Assembly: GCA_943368345.1 (NCBI GenBank)
Contig: CALRKY020000009.1
Location: forward strand, 1 to 64,000
Length of the DNA: 64,000 nucleotides
Source: JADCGM01 sp943368345
GTDB lineage: Bacteria > Pseudomonadota > Alphaproteobacteria > Sphingomonadales > Sphingomonadaceae
Direction of reading: 5' to 3'
A model generated the notes under the pieces. It was not told the DNA's origin. It did no database searches and saw nothing but the letters and a program-made list of their open reading frames with translations. Below, piece after piece: positions 32,833-41,863 of this stretch; position 1 is the stretch's first letter, and each line of letters opens with the position of its first letter. Made by a program: the position numbers and the translations under genes.

Positions 32833-33513
32833 ATGGCCCTGTTGGGTACGAAAATGGTCTGTGACGGCGCAACCGCCAGGCAGTTATTTGACGCGGTGAT
32901 GGCCAACCCGGCGCGCAAGAAATTCGGCTTCGGTGAAAAGCTGGCGATTGTGAACGTCGATTTTCAGCAGGCCTATACAAGGACTGACCTGTTCGCGACC
33001 GCCTATGAAACCGACCCCCGCCAGATTGAGTATACCAACACCATCTCCCGGTTGGCGCGAGAGCACGGCATGCCAGTCATCTGGTCCCGTGTCGGCTATG
33101 TCGATGACGCTGGGGACGCCGGGGTTTGGGGGACGCGCACCAACACCCCTGATTCGCTGCAGAACATCAAATATGGTTCTGACCGCCACGCCTATGACAG
33201 CCGTTGCGACATTGCCACGAACGACCTGCAATATACCAAGCGCATGCCGAGCGCGTTCTTCGAAACTCCGCTCGCCAGCTATCTGACCTGGCACAAGGTC
33301 GATACCGTTGTGGTGACCGGCGGCAGCACCTCGGGCTGCGTCCGCGCCACAGCGGTCGATTCGCTCAGTCACGGCTACCGCACCATCGTCCCGATCGAGA
33401 CCTGTGCCGACAAGCATGAAAGCTATCATTTCGCCAACCTGACCGATCTTCAGCTGAAATATGCCGATGTCGAACGGGTGCAGGTGGTGATTGATTGGCT
33501 GCAATCCCGGTGA
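32833..33513 (+). CDS. Isochorismatase-family amidohydrolase (N-carbamoylsarcosine amidase-like)
   Basis: A 226-aa cysteine hydrolase of the isochorismatase superfamily. The triad is visible: Asp in IVNVDFQQAY, Lys in YTKRMPSAFF, and nucleophilic Cys in VTGGSTSGCVRATA. This group includes N-carbamoylsarcosine amidase, ureidoacrylate hydrolase and the maleamate amidase NicF, which opens a C-N bond to release ammonia. AAGGGATAAG precedes the ATG. It leads a six-gene coupled operon to 37723 and begins 59 nt from operator 2. In context it could hydrolyse a half-amide made by the two following ring-opening hydrolase candidates. Confidence 0.88.
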   Translation: MALLGTKMVCDGATARQLFDAVMANPARKKFGFGEKLAIVNVDFQQAYTRTDLFATAYETDPRQIEYTNTISRLAREHGMPVIWSRVGYVDDAGDAGVWGTRTNTPDSLQNIKYGSDRHAYDSRCDIATNDLQYTKRMPSAFFETPLASYLTWHKVDTVVVTGGSTSGCVRATAVDSLSHGYRTIVPIETCADKHESYHFANLTDLQLKYADVERVQVVIDWLQSR

Positions 33514-34370
33514 GCGGCGACCCCGGCCTCTATGACTTCGCTCCCTATCGCGGGCGCCGGAAAATCGTCTGGCCGGACGGCAAATCCGTTGCGGTCTGGG
33601 TCGCGCCCAATCTGGAATATTACGAAATCGACCCGCCCGCCCATCCGATGCGTAAGGCCTGGACCAAACCGCACCCGGACGTCGTCGGTTACGGCCACCG
33701 CGACCATTCCAACCGTGTGTCGCACTGGCGAATGGCCGATGTGATGACCAAACACGGCTTCCCCGGCTCGGTCTCGCTGTCGGTAGCGCTCTGTCAGCAT
33801 CACCCCGAGGTGGTGGCCGATGCGGCAACGCGCGGCTGGGAATTCTTCTCCCACGGCATTTACAACACCCGCTACGCCTATGACATGGACGAGGCTCAGG
33901 AACGCGCGATCATCGAGGATTCGATCCGCACCGTGCGCGAGGCTACCGGCCAGACCATCCGCGGCTGGCTCGCCCCGGCGCTGACCCACACACCCCGCAC
34001 CCTCGACCTGATCGCGGACTATGGCCTCGATTACACCTGCGACCTGTATCACGACGATCAAATCCAGCCGGTGCGGACCAAGACAGGCAACCTCGTTTCA
34101 ATCCCCTACAGCCTGGAGGTCAATGACCATTACGGCTTCTTCGTCTACAATATGTCGCCCCGCGAATATGCCGATACCCTCATCCGCCAGTACGAACGGC
34201 TAGCGGCGGAGGGGGGCACGGTGATGTGCATCCCGCTGCACGCCTATCTGATCGGGCAACCGCACCGGATTGGGCCGTTTCAGGACGCGCTCCGCCACAT
34301 CGCCAGCGACGGCCGCGCCTGGATCGCCCGCGCCGGTGACATCGTCGATGCCTGGAAGCAACAGCAATGA
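33510..34370 (+). CDS. Polysaccharide-deacetylase-fold hydrolase A
   Basis: A 286-aa NodB-fold protein, relative of PuuE allantoinase and cyclic-imide hydrolases rather than of true chitin deacetylases; no signal peptide is present. Segments: VWPDGKSVAVWVAPNLEYYE, GFPGSVSLSV, EFFSHGIYNTRYAYDMDEAQ, and IPLHAYLIGQPHR. At the usual His-x-x-x-His metal site the second His is replaced (SHGIYN). The start is the GTG at 33510, overlapping the previous stop (GTGA). It may open a cyclic amide or imide; the substrate is unproven. Polysaccharide deacetylation is unlikely for this cytosolic form. Confidence 0.8.
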   Translation: MSGDPGLYDFAPYRGRRKIVWPDGKSVAVWVAPNLEYYEIDPPAHPMRKAWTKPHPDVVGYGHRDHSNRVSHWRMADVMTKHGFPGSVSLSVALCQHHPEVVADAATRGWEFFSHGIYNTRYAYDMDEAQERAIIEDSIRTVREATGQTIRGWLAPALTHTPRTLDLIADYGLDYTCDLYHDDQIQPVRTKTGNLVSIPYSLEVNDHYGFFVYNMSPREYADTLIRQYERLAAEGGTVMCIPLHAYLIGQPHRIGPFQDALRHIASDGRAWIARAGDIVDAWKQQQ

Positions 34371-35269
34371 CGCTCGATCCCAGCTATCTCGAATACCCCA
34401 AACGCCGCGCCGGCTATGACCATGACCTCTACGACTGGTCGGCCATCCAATCCCGCAAGCCCACGGTCTGGTCAAATGGCAAGAAAGTCGCGGTCTGGAT
34501 CTGTGTCAGTCTGGAATGGTTTCCGATCACCCCGTCCGACACGCCGTTCCGCGCGCCGGGGCATATGCAGACGGCCTATCCGGACTACCGGCACTATACC
34601 GCGCGCGAATATGGTACACGCATCGGCTTTTACCGCCTGCTCGATGCGTTCGCGAAATCCGGTGTCACCGCCAGCATCGCGGTCAACAGCCGGATCGCCG
34701 ACCGCTATCCGCAGATCATCGCCGACATCATATCTGCGGGTCACGAAATCGTCGCCCACTCAACCGACATGAACGGCACCGTCGCAACGGGCCTGCCCAT
34801 CGACGCCGAACGCGCCCTGATCACCGAATCGCTCGACATGTTGGAACGCGTTTCCGGAACCCGTCCCAAAGGCTGGCTCAGCATCGCCCGCTCCCAAAGC
34901 TGGAACACGCTCGACCTGCTGAAAGAAGCTGGTGTCACCTGGTGCGGGGACTGGGTGAACGATGAACTGCCCTACCGGTTCCGGAACGGCCTCATCAACC
35001 TGCCGCTCAATCACGAACTGTCGGACCGGCAGATCATCACCGTCCAGCAACACTCGGCGGACAGTTACGCCCAGCAGATGGTCGATGCGTTTAACTGGCT
35101 GGCAGCAGAAAGCGGACGCGTCCTGCCGCTCCACATCACCCCCTATATCATGGGCCTGCCCTACCGCATCGCAGCGTTCGAGGCGCTGTTGGACAGGCTT
35201 GCCGCCCGCAGCGAAGCCTGGGTTGCCAGCGGGTCCGAAATCGTTTCCGCATGGGAGGCGCAGCAGTGA
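34367..35269 (+). CDS. Polysaccharide-deacetylase-fold hydrolase B
   Basis: A 300-aa paralogue of the preceding protein. It shares the VWSNGKKVAVWICVSLEWF beginning, SGVTASIAVNSRIADRYP, the active-site-like EIVAHSTDMNGT, and an ending in LHITPYIMGLPYRI. As in hydrolase A, the expected second His is missing (HSTDMN). The start overlaps the previous stop (ATGA). Two tandem non-identical copies suggest either a heterodimer or two related ring substrates. Confidence 0.8.
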   Translation: MTLDPSYLEYPKRRAGYDHDLYDWSAIQSRKPTVWSNGKKVAVWICVSLEWFPITPSDTPFRAPGHMQTAYPDYRHYTAREYGTRIGFYRLLDAFAKSGVTASIAVNSRIADRYPQIIADIISAGHEIVAHSTDMNGTVATGLPIDAERALITESLDMLERVSGTRPKGWLSIARSQSWNTLDLLKEAGVTWCGDWVNDELPYRFRNGLINLPLNHELSDRQIITVQQHSADSYAQQMVDAFNWLAAESGRVLPLHITPYIMGLPYRIAAFEALLDRLAARSEAWVASGSEIVSAWEAQQ

Positions 35270-36690
35270 AGGTCCGCAACCCGCGCACTGGAGAGCGTGA
35301 TTATGAAATCGCCCCGCTCGACCGACCAGCACTTGTGGCCCTCACCACCCGCATGCGGCAAGCGCAGCTGACATGGGCCGCCAGGTCCGCCGCAGACCGC
35401 GCCACCATCCTCCTTGCGCTTGGGGCCGCAATCACCCGGCACCGCGCCGACCTCATCGCCGCCCTGACCACCGATACCGGCCGTGCCGCGATCTCCGCGA
35501 TAGAGGTTGACGGCACACCCCGCCTGATCGCCCGCTGGGTCGCGTCCGCCGCCACCATCACGAGCCAGGCCTCCATCACCGATCGGCAGACCGCGATCCC
35601 CGGCATTTCGACCTCGACCCGCCTCGTCCCCTATCCGCTGGTTGGGGCAATCTCTCCGTGGAACTTCCCAATGACATTGGCGCTGATCGACGCGATCCCA
35701 GCGCTGGCGGCAGGGTGTGCGGTGATCGTCAAACCTTCGGAGGTCACCCCGCGCTTCATCCGCCCACTGATGACCGCGATCGCCGAAGTACCGGAGCTCA
35801 CCGACGTCCTGGTCCTGGTGGAAGGGGACGGTGCCACCGGTGCGGCACTGATCGATCTCGTCGATTATGTCGCCTTCACCGGTTCGGTCGCCACGGGCCG
35901 GCAAGTTGGGGCCGCCGCCGCCGCCGCCTTCATCCCGGCAAGCCTGGAACTGGGCGGCAAGGACCCGATGATCATCCTCGCGAGTGCCGACCCAGACCAT
36001 GCCGCCGACATCGCGCTCCGCGCCTCGGTCGTAAACAGCGGTCAGGCTTGCCAGTCGATTGAGCGGGTCTATGTCGCCGCCGCCATCTCCAACCAATTCC
36101 TCGCCGCCCTGACGGCGAATGCCAAGGCCGCCCGGCTCAACTACCCGGACATCAACAGCGGCGACATCGGCCCGTTCATCTTCGCCCGTCAGGCCGAAAT
36201 CGTGCAATCCCAGCTCGATGATGCCGTCGCAAACGGCGCGACAATTCTAGCGGGTGGCAATGTCGAAACCCTCGGCGGTGGACGCTATCTTCGCCCGACC
36301 GTCCTCACCAGCGTAACTCCAACCATGAAGATCATGACCGGCGAAACCTTTGGCCCCGTCATCCCCGTCACCATTTTTGACGACGTCGAAACCGCCATCA
36401 CGCTCGCCAACGACGGTGACTTCGGTCTGTCAGCCGCCGTCATCGCTGGCTCGGTGGAGGAAGCCGAAGCCGTCGCCGCACGGCTTCGGGCCGGGGCCGT
36501 ATCGATCAACGACGGCTCGCTGACCTCAATGGTGTGGGAAGCGGAGAAATCCAGCTTCGGCCTGTCCGGCCTTGGGCCATCCCGCATGGGCGACAGCGGC
36601 ATCTTGCGTTTCTATCGGCGGCAGGCGCTCATCCGGCAATCCGGCACCGCGCTTCCGCTTGCGGCTTATTCAGAGGAGTCTGTCCGATGA
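35266..36690 (+). CDS. Aldehyde dehydrogenase family protein
   Basis: NAD(P)-dependent aldehyde dehydrogenase (474 aa). Motifs: GAISPWNFPMT and VIVKPSEVTP for cofactor binding, FTGSVATGRQV, the general-base Glu in LELGGKDP, and nucleophilic Cys in NSGQACQSIERV. The late GETFGPVIPV is also present. The GTG at 35266 has GGAGG upstream and overlaps the previous stop. Oxidises an aldehyde produced in the same pathway to a carboxylic acid; which one is unknown. Confidence 0.92.
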   Translation: MKVRNPRTGERDYEIAPLDRPALVALTTRMRQAQLTWAARSAADRATILLALGAAITRHRADLIAALTTDTGRAAISAIEVDGTPRLIARWVASAATITSQASITDRQTAIPGISTSTRLVPYPLVGAISPWNFPMTLALIDAIPALAAGCAVIVKPSEVTPRFIRPLMTAIAEVPELTDVLVLVEGDGATGAALIDLVDYVAFTGSVATGRQVGAAAAAAFIPASLELGGKDPMIILASADPDHAADIALRASVVNSGQACQSIERVYVAAAISNQFLAALTANAKAARLNYPDINSGDIGPFIFARQAEIVQSQLDDAVANGATILAGGNVETLGGGRYLRPTVLTSVTPTMKIMTGETFGPVIPVTIFDDVETAITLANDGDFGLSAAVIAGSVEEAEAVAARLRAGAVSINDGSLTSMVWEAEKSSFGLSGLGPSRMGDSGILRFYRRQALIRQSGTALPLAAYSEESVR

Positions 36691-37277
36691 CCTACAGCAA
36701 GATACTCGCAGGCATGGCACTAGCTCTGCTCCCGACCGCCGCGCTGACCGCAGCCGAACCGGAGCGCAAGACCGTCGCGGTTGGCGTGGAGAAGCCGACC
36801 GAGCGCCTGCCAACCGACATCCGCCGGGTCACCCTGATCGTCCGCAGCATCGAAAATTCGCTGAAGCTCTACCGCGATGTGCTGGGCATGAAGATCAACT
36901 ATGACACGATGGTGGAAACCTCCGGCGTCGCGCTGCCCGCCGGTCCGCCCGGTGCCAAGGTCCGGCTGATCCTGCTCAACAGCAATGATCCCTACATCGG
37001 CTGGATCGGCCTGATGGAGTGGATTGATCCTGCCTTTCCTGACCCAGGCCCCTATCCCAAGCGCATGGGCCCCGGCGGTCATGTCATCGTCACCAACACC
37101 GATGATGTCGATGGCCGCTGCGCCGCCGCTGCCAAAATCCCCGGCGTCACGGTTACCGCGCCGCCCCGGATGCAGGAATATCCGGGCCGGAATGGTGGTG
37201 CGCCAATCCGGGTTCGCGGCTGCAACTTCTTCGATCCTGACGGCACGCTGATCGAGCTGAACCAGTTGCTCAAATGA
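36687..37277 (+). CDS. Exported VOC (glyoxalase-fold) protein
   Basis: A 196-aa protein with a signal peptide (residues 1-23, ALTAAEP) and a vicinal-oxygen-chelate domain: IRRVTLIVRSIENSLKLYRDVLGM, then GPGGHVIVTNTDD and FFDPDGTLIELNQ. Metal ligands typical of the fold are His in GHVIV and Glu in LIELN. VOC enzymes are usually cytosolic, so an exported member in a catabolic operon is odd. It might act on a substrate or sequester it in the periplasm. Coupled by ATGA to the preceding dehydrogenase. Confidence 0.78.
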   Translation: MTYSKILAGMALALLPTAALTAAEPERKTVAVGVEKPTERLPTDIRRVTLIVRSIENSLKLYRDVLGMKINYDTMVETSGVALPAGPPGAKVRLILLNSNDPYIGWIGLMEWIDPAFPDPGPYPKRMGPGGHVIVTNTDDVDGRCAAAAKIPGVTVTAPPRMQEYPGRNGGAPIRVRGCNFFDPDGTLIELNQLLK

Positions 37278-37723
37278 AGGCGGATTTTGCGCTGGCGATG
37301 CCCAACATGGCCGCCCATGCGGGGGAGTGGGAGGGGCGTTACCGCCATATCGATGCGGACGGAACCCTCATCGACGACCATCATATGTGGACCTGGTGCG
37401 AATTTCCCGACGACGGTCCCTTTGCCTATATACAGCACAACCGGCTGACCTGGGATGATGGCCGCACTGCCACCTATGAATTCGGCGGCGTCTACCGGGA
37501 CGGGCAACTCCATTGGGACACCGACCGGTTCCACGGCTACGGCTGGGAAACCCACGAGTCCGTCCTGATGCTCCGCCTTGAACGCCGCGATGTCCCCGGC
37601 AGCTATTATATCGAGATGATCACCATCGCCCCCGACCACCAAACCCGCGCCCGCACCTGGCAATGGTACAGGGACGGCAAACCCTGGAAGCGGACCCTGT
37701 GCGATGAGTGGCGGGTGGCCTGA
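37274..37723 (+). CDS. Hypothetical protein, calycin-like
   Basis: A 149-aa soluble protein, last gene of the operon (ATGA overlap with the VOC gene). It is rich in Trp and Tyr (GEWEGRYRHIDADG, MWTWCEFP, GYGWETHESVL, RTWQWYRDGKPWKRTL). The alternating beta pattern and the opening G-W-G-Y motif recall small beta-barrel ligand-binding proteins. No family is confidently recognised. It may bind a pathway intermediate. Confidence 0.6.
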   Translation: MKADFALAMPNMAAHAGEWEGRYRHIDADGTLIDDHHMWTWCEFPDDGPFAYIQHNRLTWDDGRTATYEFGGVYRDGQLHWDTDRFHGYGWETHESVLMLRLERRDVPGSYYIEMITIAPDHQTRARTWQWYRDGKPWKRTLCDEWRVA

Positions 37724-37750
37724 ATTTGCGGGTGCCTATGGCGCCAGCCC

Positions 37751-38464
37751 CTACCGCTTCAATTCCACCAGTTCATACCAGGTCATCATATATCCCCCGA
37801 CGCCGCCCTGGACGAAAATCGCGTCCTCGTCGTCGGTGATCCACAGATCATAGCGCGGGTGTTCGCCGGACATGCCGGCTGATCCGTCATCGACGAACTG
37901 GAAATGCCGGGTCTGGAAGGTGCCAGCCGTAACGGTCACCTCCTCCTTGCCGAGGTACACCGCATCGATCTTCACATGCGCGATCATCGGCGGTGTCGCG
38001 CCTCTGTGGTCAGGGGATGGCAGGTAACAGTTGAACTTGTGCTTCTGGCCCACCTCCCAGCTTTTGGTCGACAGCATATAACCATCGGACACGATCGGGT
38101 GGGTGCCAAAGCCATCGATCGGCAATTCCGCCTTCACCTGTTGCGATAGCCGCCCGATGGACGGGCCAAAGGACTCGCACTCGATGGTCTCGCCGTCAAA
38201 GCGCATCCAGCCCGAGCCCATGAACTTGTCGCCAACGGTCAGCCGGACGTGCAGGTCCATCGGCTGATTATGTTCATCAAGCGCATAGATGATGTCGCGC
38301 ATCACCGTCGGCTCCGGCTCCTCGATTTCGCAATGGGCGCGCATGGTGACCTTGCCGTCGCTGTGCCGGGTGAACATGAAGGTTTCGAACCCGCGCGCCT
38401 GCCCCATGCGCTCAGGCTTGCGCGAGGTGTAAGCCAACCGGCCCTCGATAACGCGGTGCTTCAT
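37751..38464 (-). CDS. Hypothetical soluble protein
   Basis: A 237-aa protein starting at 38464, where AAAAGGAATTGC precedes the ATG. It is predicted beta-rich with no signal peptide or membrane helix. Notable stretches are FETFMFTRHSDGKVTM, EIEEPEPTVMRDIIY and DDEDAIFVQGGVGGYMMTWYELVEL. Similar proteins appear near sphingomonad aromatic or terpenoid clusters, but I do not recognise a defined activity. It shares the 38532-38549 operator with the divergent membrane-protein gene. Confidence 0.6.
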   Translation of the reverse strand: MKHRVIEGRLAYTSRKPERMGQARGFETFMFTRHSDGKVTMRAHCEIEEPEPTVMRDIIYALDEHNQPMDLHVRLTVGDKFMGSGWMRFDGETIECESFGPSIGRLSQQVKAELPIDGFGTHPIVSDGYMLSTKSWEVGQKHKFNCYLPSPDHRGATPPMIAHVKIDAVYLGKEEVTVTAGTFQTRHFQFVDDGSAGMSGEHPRYDLWITDDEDAIFVQGGVGGYMMTWYELVELKR

Positions 38465-38531
38465 GTGCAATTCCTTTTGAGGATTCTCAACCGACCATAG
38501 CATGGCGACGCATTATATGCTTGCCAAGTGG

Positions 38532-38549
38532 AATTTGTCCGGACAAATT
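38532..38549. promoter_or_regulatory. Operator copy 3 (perfect 18-mer)
   Basis: AATTTGTCCGGACAAATT, a perfect 18-base palindrome, identical to the copy at 44816. It is 67 nt from the minus-strand hypothetical start and 27 nt from the plus-strand membrane-protein start. Confidence 0.9.
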
Positions 38550-38576
38550 GTGGCACATTGCGAATGGGGGCTTTCG

Positions 38577-39260
38577 ATGAACCTGCAGGAACTCGATCTG
38601 CTGCGCTGGGTGCATATCCTGGCCATGGTCTATTGGCTGGGTGGCGAATGGGGGGTGTTCCAGACCAGCTATAACGTCACCAACAGCGCGCTGTCGCTGG
38701 AAGAGCGGCGGCGGCATATGGAAACCGCCTACCGGATCGATATCCTCGCACGCACCGGCATCGTGCTGCTACTGCCGCTCGGCTTGCACATGGGGCATAT
38801 CTACGGTTTCCTGCCGATCCTCGATGGCGCTGGCCTTTGGGCGATGTGGATATTCTTCGCCGTCTGGCTCGGCATGACCTGGATGGCGTTTCTGCGCCGG
38901 GAAACCGACAGCGGCATCCGGATCACCATGCTGGAGGAGCGGCTGCGCTATCCGCTGATCACCGCCATCATCATCCTGTCGCTGATGGCGTTCAATGGCA
39001 CCGGCCCGGTCGAAGTCTCCGAAGGCAGTTTCTGGTATCCCGCCAAGATGATCCTGTACGCCTTTGCCTTGTGCATCGGGCTTTTCCTGCGGCTGGTGAT
39101 GCGGCGCTGGACATCGCGGTTCCGGAAACTCGCCGAGGGTCCCAATCCGGCGGAACAGTTGGCGCTCGAACTCGAAATCGCTCAGGCGCGGATTGCTGCC
39201 TATATCTACTGGATCACCATCTCCGGCGTCTGCTTTCTGGGCGCAACCAAGCCGTTTTGA
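38577..39260 (+). CDS. Multi-span inner-membrane protein
   Basis: A 227-aa protein with five likely membrane helices: LRWVHILAMVYWLGG, TGIVLLLPLGLHMGHIYGF, LWAMWIFFAVWLGMTWMAF, LITAIIILSLMAF and MILYAFALCIGLFL, plus a weaker final one. It recalls CopD/DUF2269-like membrane proteins, with His in the first helices that could bind haem or metal; no firm family. The ATG at 38577 has a GGGGG ribosome site; the frame open from 38502 merely translates the operator. Confidence 0.68.
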   Translation: MNLQELDLLRWVHILAMVYWLGGEWGVFQTSYNVTNSALSLEERRRHMETAYRIDILARTGIVLLLPLGLHMGHIYGFLPILDGAGLWAMWIFFAVWLGMTWMAFLRRETDSGIRITMLEERLRYPLITAIIILSLMAFNGTGPVEVSEGSFWYPAKMILYAFALCIGLFLRLVMRRWTSRFRKLAEGPNPAEQLALELEIAQARIAAYIYWITISGVCFLGATKPF

Positions 39261-39263
39261 TCG

Positions 39264-39623
39264 TCACATCTCCCGAAGCGACTTGCTGAGTTCCTCGACC
39301 GTCGGCTCGGTCTCGGCAAGCGCTTCCATATCCTGCTGCACCCCGCGCATGATCCGGGCGATATAGTCCTTGATCAGCAGGCCGCGCTCCTTGCCTGCTG
39401 CGGTGTCGGGCACATAGGCCTCAATATCGCTGCGGCTGATCGTTCCCTTGGCATCCAGCAGTCGCTCGATGGTGTCCATCCGCTCCCGCATCACCGATAT
39501 CTCGCCCGCCAGCGCCATCACGATGGACAGCGTCCGGTCCGTGGCGGGGTCGGCGAAATAGGCCGGGCGCTTGCCCTTGGCCTTGGCACCGGCACGGGCG
39601 ATCCAGTCAATCTGGTCGGTCAT
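39264..39623 (-). CDS. Hypothetical small helical protein
   Basis: A 119-aa protein predicted helical, with a central coiled-coil-like segment (LAGEISVMRERMDTIERLLDAKG) and an acidic C-terminus. It is the last gene of the MFS-FAD oxidase-nitrilase-methyltransferase operon, coupled to the methyltransferase gene by an ATGA overlap. Its position suggests a partner subunit for the methyltransferase. No family recognised. Confidence 0.6.
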   Translation of the reverse strand: MTDQIDWIARAGAKAKGKRPAYFADPATDRTLSIVMALAGEISVMRERMDTIERLLDAKGTISRSDIEAYVPDTAAGKERGLLIKDYIARIMRGVQQDMEALAETEPTVEELSKSLREM

Positions 39624-40822
39624 GCTACAGGCTTCCAGGCACCATAGGCGTGCCAGGATGCGGCCCGGCCATGATCCTCGCCCTTGCCCTGCGATTGTTT
39701 CGGGAACACCGTTTCATCGACGACGGCGGTTACCCCAGTCACGAACTGGCAGTCCCTTGGCAGTCCGGCCTCGGCCATGATGCCCTTCAGATCGAGCGCA
39801 TGCATCGACGACCAGAACGGCTCATTGTTGTTGAAGGCATCCCAGTCCCGCTGGAATTGTTCGAACAGCGGCATGGCCGCGGAATATTGCGGCTGCTCAA
39901 GGTGAAGCATCAGCCCGCCCGGCGCGAGCACCCGGGCACTTTCCTTGACAATGCGCGGCAGCGCGGTGCCCGACAATTCGTGCAGGTACATGGTCGTCTG
40001 CACCCAGTCGAACGATCCGTCATCAAAAGCCGACATATCCTCGGCATTCATCTGTACGAATTTCAGATTATAGGCCCCGAGCGCCTGCGCCCGGGCGTGG
40101 CCATAGCGCAGCGACGGTGCGGCGGTATCGATCGCAATCACCTCGCAATCAGGGAACGCCAGCGCCAGCGGCACGATATTGTGACCAATGGTGCAACCCA
40201 GATCGAGGATGCGGTTCGGCGCCCAACCGGGCCGCTCCCGCTTGATCCAGTCTACCAGCGCCATGCCGCCGCCATCATTTAGCGCGCCCAGTCCGCCGCC
40301 AGTCGTCGCGAAAATCCCGCAGTCATAATTCGCGCCTGCCGACACATCACCGGGACGTTCCTCCCCGTGGTAGGACCCTGGCATGCAGTGGATATCAATC
40401 GCCGCCTGATACCGTGGAACCTGCACCGCCGGGTCCAGTTTCAGCGTATCGCGGCCTTCGTTGAACTGCCGCGCCTTGGCATCAAGCTCATCCAGCTGGC
40501 GCAGCACCATCGCCCGGCCATTTTGCTGGCGCATCTCCATCGAATTGCGTTTCATCGACGACCAGAAACTGTGCCAAGGGTCCTTGTTCATCGCATGGCG
40601 AATCTCGAACCGGTCCTTCGGCGGGCGTCCATGCTCCTTGATGAAGGCGGGCAACACCCGGCGCTCATAGGCCAGCGCATTGCCGCCACCGATCCCGGCG
40701 GACAGATATTTGTTGAGATTGGCGAGGAAATTGAACCGCGCTGCCTCGTCATGTTTCGGGGTCGGGAACACCGCATGCTGGGTAACGGCGGTATAGGGCG
40801 GTGGCACTTCCATGACGCTCAT
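39620..40822 (-). CDS. Class I SAM-dependent methyltransferase
   Basis: A 400-aa protein whose C-terminal half (about 210-400) is a Rossmann methyltransferase. Motif I is ILDLGCTIGHNIVPLAL, the acidic end of beta2 is CEVIAIDTAAPSL, NAEDMSAF and DWVQTTMYLHEL form the adenine and catalytic walls, and VLAPGGLMLHLE is post-motif. The N-terminal 200 residues are unassigned helical sequence. Possible substrates are a hydroxyl or carboxyl group of the degraded compound. Translation is coupled to the nitrilase gene (ATGA). Confidence 0.85.
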   Translation of the reverse strand: MSVMEVPPPYTAVTQHAVFPTPKHDEAARFNFLANLNKYLSAGIGGGNALAYERRVLPAFIKEHGRPPKDRFEIRHAMNKDPWHSFWSSMKRNSMEMRQQNGRAMVLRQLDELDAKARQFNEGRDTLKLDPAVQVPRYQAAIDIHCMPGSYHGEERPGDVSAGANYDCGIFATTGGGLGALNDGGGMALVDWIKRERPGWAPNRILDLGCTIGHNIVPLALAFPDCEVIAIDTAAPSLRYGHARAQALGAYNLKFVQMNAEDMSAFDDGSFDWVQTTMYLHELSGTALPRIVKESARVLAPGGLMLHLEQPQYSAAMPLFEQFQRDWDAFNNNEPFWSSMHALDLKGIMAEAGLPRDCQFVTGVTAVVDETVFPKQSQGKGEDHGRAASWHAYGAWKPVA

Positions 40823-41862
40823 ATCAATCCATCCTTGGCCAAACGGGCAATGGTCGCTTCACTCGCCCGCTGGAAATAATCCCGGTCGGGGGTGATCAAG
40901 TCATTGACCTTGATCAATCCGTTCGCCTGCTGGTGGGTTTCACCGGCATAGGTCGATGCAAATAATGCGGTGCGCTGGCGCGACAGCATGTTGGTCATGC
41001 CAGGCTTCCGTCGCGCAGCCCGCAGCGCTCCAATGTCGATGTCGGCAAAGGCGGTGAATGTCTCCCCGCTGTTCGATTCCGCCAGCACCTGGCCCTTCCA
41101 GTCGACCACCATCGAATTGCCGTCGGCTGAGGCGAGAGGCAGCGCGGTATCGGTAATCCCGGCGGTATTGGCGGAGACGATATAGGCCATGCTCTCAAAT
41201 GCCCGGGCCCGCTTGGCGATCATCTTGGGGGTGGCATTCGGCGACCCGATTTCCGAGGAGGAATGCACGAAAATCTCCGCCCCGCGCAGCGCATGGGCAC
41301 GGGCAATCTCCGGGTACAGGATTTCCTCCGAGGCAATCGCCGCCAGATTGCCGATCTCGGTCCGCGCCACCGGGAACACCCCGTCGATGCCGTAAATGTC
41401 GAGATACTTGCTCCACACATCATGCGGTGTCGGCGCAAACATCGAGTTCAAGCGCCGGTACCGCAGCACGACATTGCCATCGGGCGCGATCACGAAACTG
41501 GTCTGGAAATACAGGCCGGGGAAATTCGGGTCGATCTCATAAGCATTGCCGCTGAGATAGATTTGTTGCCGCTGGGCAATGCCGCCCATCGCTTCATATT
41601 CGGCCCCGCCAATCTCCAGTGCAGCCTTGTCCGCAAACTCAGGAATGGAAATCCGGCCTGGATAACTGGTCAGCACATATTCCGGCAGCACCACCAGCTT
41701 GACCGGCGCACCGCCATATTGCTGGATGAAAATGCGCGCGCCCATGATCTTGGCGTCAATCTCCCCGATCATCGCCAGCATCTGTTGGCGCGCCGCGGCC
41801 CGGTCGGGGCAGCGTTCGACCGAACGGGCGGTCAGCTGAAGGGCAACGGCGGCATAGGTCAT
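40819..41862 (-). CDS. Nitrilase-superfamily protein with altered catalytic residues
   Basis: Carbon-nitrogen hydrolase fold (347 aa). The Glu of the triad is present (LPEYVLTS, E61). However, the nucleophile position, which in active members is Cys in an I-C-x-D context, is Ser here (AAIASEEILYPE, S178), and the conserved Lys position is Arg (YRRLNS, R137). The rest of the fold (ARAHALRGAEIFVHSS, NTAGITD) is intact. It may be a serine variant, a binding protein or an inactive subunit. Coupled downstream of the FAD oxidase gene; the operon is controlled by operator 4. Confidence 0.82.
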   Translation of the reverse strand: MTYAAVALQLTARSVERCPDRAAARQQMLAMIGEIDAKIMGARIFIQQYGGAPVKLVVLPEYVLTSYPGRISIPEFADKAALEIGGAEYEAMGGIAQRQQIYLSGNAYEIDPNFPGLYFQTSFVIAPDGNVVLRYRRLNSMFAPTPHDVWSKYLDIYGIDGVFPVARTEIGNLAAIASEEILYPEIARAHALRGAEIFVHSSSEIGSPNATPKMIAKRARAFESMAYIVSANTAGITDTALPLASADGNSMVVDWKGQVLAESNSGETFTAFADIDIGALRAARRKPGMTNMLSRQRTALFASTYAGETHQQANGLIKVNDLITPDRDYFQRASEATIARLAKDGLI

Positions 41863-41863
41863 G

